From Argentina anserina (lineage: Eukaryota; Streptophyta; Magnoliopsida; Rosales; Rosaceae): DNA of 64,000 bases. Shown one piece after another: positions 57,818 to 64,000 of the stretch; within the stretch, counting starts at the first letter, position 1, and the number at the start of each line of letters is the position of its first letter. The position numbers and the translations under genes are program-made. Where the stretch lies: contig NC_065872.1 of the NCBI RefSeq assembly GCF_933775445.1, positions 24,180,001-24,244,000 on the forward strand. The letters run 5' to 3'. The notes beneath the pieces are model-generated. The model had not been told where the DNA came from. It saw only the letters and a program-made list of their open reading frames with translations, and did no database searches.

Positions 57818-60319
57818 TAGGGGTGGACAAACTGATCCGAAAACCGAAAAAACCGGACCCGAACCCAAACCGAACCCGAAAAAACCGAAACTCGAATAAA
57901 ACAGAACCGAAAATAAAAAAACCGAACCGAACCGAATCTGTTTGGGTTGGGTTTTGGGTTCAGTCCCTTAGAAACCGAACCGACCCGAAAAACCCGAAGT
58001 CAATGGTCAACGTTACAAAACGACATCATTTTGTCATATTTATAATTTTACATTATTATTATTTTTTTAATAAAAAAAATAGTGTAGTCGGCCTCATAGC
58101 CGCACGTAATTTCTAACTTAATTGACCTAATGTATAAGAGGCGTATTATTTAGCCGTCTTGCTTCCTTCATATAGTCGCTTCATAATGTGATAGTTCTAT
58201 TTTAAACCTAATATAAAGGTTATGATATATTAGTTGACACTTAGGCAATCACCAACTCTAATTCGAAATATGGTCGATCGACACCAGCAGATGTCATCGT
58301 TTTATATATATAGGGACCACGTAAAAATTTCATCCATTTTGAACATAATTTGACCGTTCGTACCTACGGTTAACTAAAAAAGAGGCGTTTTGACATATTG
58401 AAACCCTATTGACCGGGATTTTGCCAAATAGATTTCTTTTGTGCGACCGCGCACGATAGGTAACAAAAATTAGGTGATTTCAGATATGCAAACAGCTTTC
58501 GGCGTTCGCATATTTGTAATAGGTCCTCCCTTAGGGCATAATAGTGGTGTTTTCGATATACAGAAAATTCCGACGGTCAAATGAGGTCTGAATTGGATGA
58601 AATTTTTATAGGGTCACTAAATATATATACCGATCACATCAGCTGGTGTCGATCGATCCCTATAAATTTTCTTCATATAGTCGCTTCATAATGCGATAGT
58701 TTTATTTTAAACCTAATATAATGGTTATGATACATTAGTTGACACTTAGGTGATCGTCAACTCTAATTCGAAATATGGTCGATCGACACCTACAGATGTG
58801 ATCGGTATATATATTTAGGGACCCCGTAAAAATTTCATCCGTTTTGGACATGGTTTGACCGTTCGGACCTACGGTCAACAAAAAAAGAGGCGTTTTCACA
58901 TAATAAAACCTCATTGACCGGGGTTTTGCCAAATAGATTTTTTCAGTGCGACCGCGCACGATAGGTAACAAAAATTAGTTGACTTCAAATATGCAAACGG
59001 CTTTCGGCGTTCGCATATTTGTAATAGGTCCTCCCTTAGGGCATAATAGTGGTGTTTTCGATTTACCGAAAATTCCGAGGGTCAAATGAGGTATGAACTT
59101 GATGAAATTTTTATAGGGTCACTAAATATATATACCGATCACATCAGCTGGTGTCGATCAATCCCTAGAAATTTTCTTCATATAGTCGCTTCATAATGCG
59201 ATAGTTTTATTTTAAACCTAATATAAAGGTTATGATACATTAGTTGACACTTAGGTGATCGTCATCTCTAATTCGAAATATGGTCGATCGACACTAGCAG
59301 ATGTGATCGGTATATATATTTAGGGACCCCGTAAAAATTTCGTCCGTTTTGGACATGATTTGACCGTTCGGACTTACGGTCAACTAAAAAAGAGGCGTTT
59401 TCACATAATAAAACCTCATTGACCGGGGTTTAGCCAAATAGATTTCTTCTGTGCGACCACGCACGATAGGTAACAAAATTAGTTGACTTCAAATATGCAA
59501 ACGGCTTTCGGCGTTCGCATCTTTGTAATAGATCCTCCCGTAGGGCACAATAGTGGTGTTTTCAATTTACCGAAAATTCCAACGGTCAAATGAGGTCTGA
59601 ATTGGATGAAATTTTTATAGGGTCACTAAATATATATACCGATCACATCAGCTGGTGTCGATCGACCCCTAGAAGTTTTCTTCATATAGTCGTTTCATAA
59701 TGCGATAGTTTTATTTTAAACCTAATATAAAGGTTATGATACATTAGTTGACACTTAGGTGATCGTCAACTCTAATTCGAAATATGGTCGATCGACACCA
59801 GCAGATGTGATCGGTATATATATTTAGGGACCCCGTAAAAATTTCGTCCGTTTTGGACATGATTTGACCGTTCGGACTTACGGTCAACCAAAAAAGAGGC
59901 GTTTTCACATAATAAAACCTCATTGACCGGGGTTTTGCCAAATAGATTTCTTCAGTGCGACCACGCACGATAGGTAACAAAATTAGTTGACTTCAAATAT
60001 GCAAACGGCTTTCGGCGTTCGCATCTTTGTAATGGATCCTCCCTTAGGGCATAATAGTGGTTTTCAATTTACCGAAAATTCTGACGGTCAAATGAGGTCT
60101 GAATTGGATGAATTAATATATATATATATATATAATATTACGTATTTTACATACGGGTAAAACCGAAAAAAAACCGAACCGAACCGTACGGGTTGGGTTG
60201 GGTTGTGGGTTACAGTCTCTAAAATAGAAAAACCGAACCGAACCGAACCGAATTTAAAATTTGGGTTGGGTTATGGGTTTTGTCCAAAACCGAACCGAAT
60301 GGACCCGTGTCCACCCCTA
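57818..60319. mobile_element. hAT-type non-autonomous element carrying a tandem array
   Basis: Inverted ends TAGGGGTGGACA (57818-57829 and 60308-60319) are flanked by an exact 8-bp duplication GTTCCCTC at 57810-57817 and 60320-60327, the size made by hAT elements. The arms (57830-57990 and 60140-60305) are made of ACCGAACC-like short repeats in opposite orientation. The interior 58167-60113 is a tandem array. No transposase frame. Confidence 0.88.
58167..60113. repeat. Tandem array of a 505-bp fold-back unit, about 3.9 copies
   Basis: The marker TTCATATAGTCG(C/T)TTCATAATG starts at 58167, 58672, 59177 and 59681, giving periods of 505, 505 and 504. Within each unit two arms of about 86 bp are inverted copies (for example 58272-58357 and about 58573-58657), starting GTCGATCGACACCAGC and ending at TTTGACCGT. 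Between them is a conserved segment with GTGCGACCGCGCACGATAGG and GGCTTTCGGCGTTCGCAT. The small open frames that recur in the units look incidental. Confidence 0.92.
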
Positions 60320-60327
60320 GTTCCCTC

Positions 60328-61952
60328 CTGAGATATTGCTTTTCAGGGTTGCTGATAGAATTGATCATTGCAGAGAAATAGTGATCAAACAATCCTCCAT
60401 CAATTAGCTATTTAGGGACGTACATGTATAAGAAAGGCCGATCTATATTCCAAGTTTTTTCTTTCTGAGAATTTAATTGATAGATGTTCAGATCTAGATC
60501 AGTGGTGATTGAGTATAGTTTAATCTTTCATTTGTTGGGTTGGTGTCTTACTAGTTGGCTGCTAATTTATATCTTTGTTTGGAAAGATATGAAGATGCAG
60601 GACAATTGTGGAGATTTCAATAGTTGAGTTAGAGTAAGGCATAAGATGATGTTTGCTTCATCCAGTTAAAATACTGTGAAGAATGAGTCTGCACCATTTA
60701 ACAAAATTATGATGTTACCACTACAAAAATATTCCCAACAAATTCTTCGATTGTAAAAATACAAAATTCAATTCATTGTTTACATTTTATGAAACTATTT
60801 TATAAATACTATTTTGGAAATCATTACCGAACATGCCGTAAGAGACCATGAATCTATGTGGGACTATGTTGGTGAGTGATTGGGGGTTTGGGTTTGCATA
60901 GATCAATCCCTTAACAATTCTCAATAAGTTTATTTTTTGAAAAACTTATCAGCAGACCAGTGAATATAAAAATTCACAACTAATTGTAAAAATTCTAATT
61001 TTGAGTAGATTTCAACTTCGAAATAACCTTTAAGATGTCTACTATGGTATTATGAAGACACCAAATTGAGTTGTTAAAGAACTTTTTCAGTTTTTAGTAA
61101 AACTACAATTGATGTATATGATTTTTCTCAAAAACCTTTATGCAGCATACTTGTAACTTTCGAAAATCATAAATTATAATATAAAAATCATTTTTAAGAG
61201 ATTCAAACTTTGAAAAAAAACCTTTAGGATGTCTTATATAATTATCATGAAGACACCAAATTGAGTTGTTAATGCAATTTTTCAGTTTTTAGAAAAAAAT
61301 TTAACTAATGTATCATTTTTCTCGAAAACCAGAATTTATTCTAAATAATCATTTCCTTTAAGATGTCTACTATAACTATGATGAAGACACCGAATTGAGA
61401 CAACCAACGAATTTATATATTTTTCAGTAAAAATGTAACTAGTTCAAAATCTCATAAACACATCTTCAAGTTTGCAGATTCCATTGGGTCTAACTAATGG
61501 ATCTCAATTCTTTTGCGATTGGTTTTGCAGGGGCACCACATGTTTATTTTATCTGTTGGGAGCTATAATCTTTGATCCTTGGAGTTAATATAAGGTACAC
61601 TAGCTAGCTGCAGTTAACATGCATTTTATATCCTTATATGATCATGCAACATATATAGGTCATAGTACTTAAAACACTATGTTCTTATTATGGCTTATTT
61701 GCATTTGTGTTAACTTTTTTCGAGTTAAAGAATAAGAAACAAAAAAAAAGATTATATATATACTAATGAAACAAAATGTCTATGTATGTATAATATAGTA
61801 TAATCAGCATGGCTATGGACAACAAGATGGGAAAAAAATAGAAATTATCAGTAGTGGACCAAGGAAGAGAGTGATGCCTTATTAATACTCATGGTTGATG
61901 CCACCAATAGGGGATAGCATGACAACAATGACATATCTTTAGTAAGCAAACT
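60328..61952. mobile_element. Intergenic DNA with LTR-like repeated motif
   Basis: Three degenerate copies of a motif (CCTTTAAGATGTCTACTAT, then GAAGACACCAAATTGAGTTG) occur at about 61025, 61219 and 61357, matching one at 3484. This looks like diverged Gypsy LTR sequence. No gene. Confidence 0.4.
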
Positions 61953-62310
61953 GTGGAAGAAATAATACTACATGTTCTTAATAAGAACATTGGATGTAAC
62001 GAGACCTACAAAAACTATAAAAGCAGGTTGAGATGGTTTAAAGATCGATGGGCATCTTACTGTAGCCTCTTGAAATTTAGCTCGGGGTTTGGATATGAAA
62101 CAACTACAAAAAGTTCACTACTCCTAGTGAAGTTTGGGATGGATACCTTGAGTGAGCTTCTTAAATATACGAATCTTCCCTATTCTTATAATAAACATGT
62201 AGTTAAAATTGATGCAATAATAATTTAAATATTTTTTTATAGGCTCATCCAAAGGATTCTGACTTGCGCTATGGGACAATTGATGATTATGAGGACTTAT
62301 AAATTACTGT
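61953..62310 (+). pseudogene. Myb/SANT-like DNA-binding domain relic
   Basis: NETYKNYKSRLRWFKDRWAS followed by SLLKFSSGFGYETTTK matches the Myb/SANT-like domain (PF12776) of plant proteins linked to PIF/Harbinger transposons. A frameshift near 62115 is needed to read TPSEVWDGYLE. A GTGAGC donor at 62152 and TATAG acceptor at 62242 then join to AHPKDSDLRYGTIDDYEDL, the expected continuation, which ends at a stop. Single domain, broken. Confidence 0.6.
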
Positions 62311-62819
62311 TGGGAATTGTGTAGTTGTCGGGAAATATTCAGTTGGATTGGGTAGTGCTACTAATACAAGGACAATAGGTGTTGGAGAAGGTAGAGAGGT
62401 CAATATCCATGACCTTTATTGTGAAATAGATTGTGGATCATTTGTTGGAACAAATCAAGATATGTCATTAACTGTGTGGAGTTGAAATAATCTGTGGATT
62501 TTGAGAATCCATAGAATCTAATAAATCAATTATAATTATTTAAAATCAGAGTTGAATACAACCCGCTTAGTGTGAGCTCGGCAGAGCATTGCCGGGCTTT
62601 GTGCCTTGATTGTTTATAGTTTTTGTTTTCTTTTTAGTTTCATTTATCTGCATTAGTGATTTTAGGTACCGATAAGCCTAGGATTGTGGGTTAGCCACTA
62701 ATGCACGATGTACGATAAAATTGGGCTAAATACTTCCCTTACTTGATAATGATACCTTCGCTTGCGTTCAAGTCATTATCAGTCTCCTTCCAAGAAGAGT
62801 TCCTTATTAGCCAACTTTT

Positions 62820-62910
62820 CAGTCATATTTCCACACACACCACCAGACACACACTTTTTCAGTCACATTTTCACACACACCACCACCACACACACACACA
62901 CACACACACC
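62820..62910. repeat. CA-rich microsatellite in duplicated segment
   Basis: ACACACACC-type repeats, with the neighbouring segment TTTTTCAGTCA(C/T)ATTT and CACACACACCACCA present twice. Confidence 0.85.
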
Positions 62911-62959
62911 CAATGGGTGTAATAAGGAGAACTCAACTTTTCAGTCAAAACCACTCCAG

Positions 62960-64000
62960 TAAACCTGGAGCGTGTACAACCAAATTAAAACCCTAGGTTT
63001 TGGTAGTAGTGAGAAGGCGGCGGAATTCCTCCACCGGTCTTTGGTTCATTCAAGTCGGTGCCCAAGGGCGTAGTATGATGCTTGTGTATATTGATTTGCC
63101 ATTTGGATTGACATCATATCTTAAGGGTGTAAACAACGTTGTTGTCAGTGTCCATTAAACAATGGGATTGTTGCGGGTTCTCCAAGGCTGCAAATAGTGG
63201 CTACAGTGGTTGTTCTCCAAGACTATCTCAGCGCACGGAGGCAGCTGTAGGCGGTGAAGCTTAGGTTTTGAAGTTGAAAAGTGGTGGTGACATGGGTCCT
63301 ATGGTTGGGAGACCGCCAGACTGATTAGGCAGTGGGGCTGCTCGGAACTCTTCATAGGTTGGGGTTGACTTGGTGGCCATAGAGAGTTGGGCTAGTGGGC
63401 TGACAACTTCTTAGTGCCGTAGTGGTGTGGTCTGGAAGCTGGGCTCATGCAGTTTTCTCTTTTCCGTCTTAGTTGGGCTAGGTCTATTGGAGCTTTTTGG
63501 AAAAGTGACATCTCTAGCCTATACGATAGTCTGATTGAAGTTTTACTGGTCTGTTGAGTGGAAATGTACACCATGAGGGTCTTAGGCGTCATATTTGCTA
63601 AGACATATGCTTTGGTCTTCGATAGTATATGAGAAGGGGTTCTTTCATTTGCTTTTTTAGTTGTAGTTCTAGATGTCCACCTTTTTATAATGGATTTTTT
63701 TAGGCTTAACTAGTTTGTTTTTCTTTCATTGCTTTATTTTTGAAACTCTCTAGTTTTGAAGCCTTGGCTTCTGCTTGACCTAGCATAAGCTGGTCACAAG
63801 GTGTTCTCGCCTTTGGAATACAATGCATAACTTAAAAAAAAGGGTGTGATAAATTTATATATATATAATAAATAGGGATTTACAACATAATAGTAGAAGA
63901 CAGTGGGGTAGTTACAATACATGGAAGTTATCTGCAAAGGAAAATAATTTTCATTTTTTTTGTTTTCGCTTTTGCTTTTGCCTTTTTATCCCTTAATTGT
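62960..64000 (+). mobile_element. Possible LINE 3' end
   Basis: GC-moderate sequence from about 63000. It ends near 63785 with GGTGTTCTCGCCTTTGGAAT and then an A run at 63834-63841, like the 3' tail of a plant LINE. No coding domain recognised; the rest to the window end is AT-rich. Low certainty. Confidence 0.3.

Noticed and set aside
58735..59980. Repeated 78-codon frames on the minus strand in two array units
   Set aside because: They follow the 505-bp repeat and overlap the inverted arms; no family resemblance and no reason to think they are translated.

Overview
This is a repeat-rich piece of a plant nuclear genome. GT-AG introns, plant LTR retrotransposons, chloroplast-targeted proteins, MULE, hAT and CACTA elements and an endogenous caulimovirid all point to a eudicot. 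A woody or rosaceous species would fit, but the sequence alone does not prove it. Only three single-copy host genes are visible: an aromatic amino acid permease-like gene (22376-24171, minus), an HhH-GPD DNA glycosylase gene (24343-37466, minus) and an ACHT4-like chloroplast thioredoxin gene (55283-56701, plus). All three can be modelled as intact from splice sites and reading frame. Nearly everything else is mobile DNA in various states of decay.

Layout. 1-6200: AT-rich DNA with LTR pieces and a Copia gag relic split by a MITE. 6875-7535: a tandem array of a TRIM-like element with three LTRs. 8314-10450: a Tat-type LTR with a roughly 77-bp minisatellite and an inserted MITE. 10584-11343: a MULE-type MITE. 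11850-12390: a dispersed copy of a 505-bp repeat. 14944-16285: a spliced Ulp1/C48 protease relic of CACTA type, fused in frame to the tail of a minus-strand Copia element (16280-21919). A 2650-bp solo LTR is nested in the gag of that Copia element.

The 22-37 kb core is the most striking part. The first intron of the glycosylase gene holds an 11.6-kb SIRE-type Copia element (25284-36920, target duplication AGTTT). That element contains a 4.25-kb Mutator-like element (31828-36080, 9-bp target duplication, TIRs of about 308 bp, FAR1/FRS-like transposase). Removing the Copia element and one target-site copy leaves an intron of 150 bp, and the four exons join without a frameshift into 381 codons.

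The right half has a LINE RNase H relic split by an hAT-like element (37990-39026). A decayed minus-strand Tat/Gypsy element follows (39387-47657), with a plus-strand antisense gene near its 3' LTR. Next come an endogenous pararetrovirus relic (47940-50390), a Copia LTR and leader (51540-52260), and the thioredoxin gene. A 2.5-kb hAT-type element (57818-60319, 8-bp target duplication) follows; its interior is nearly four tandem copies of a 505-bp unit, each able to fold back on itself. The window ends with a Myb/SANT-like pseudogene and a possible LINE 3' end.

The host genes do not form a pathway. Permease and glycosylase are head to tail with only 171 bp between stop and start. The likeliest new biology is the hAT element carrying a tandem array, with a permuted copy 46 kb away, and the deeply nested intron.
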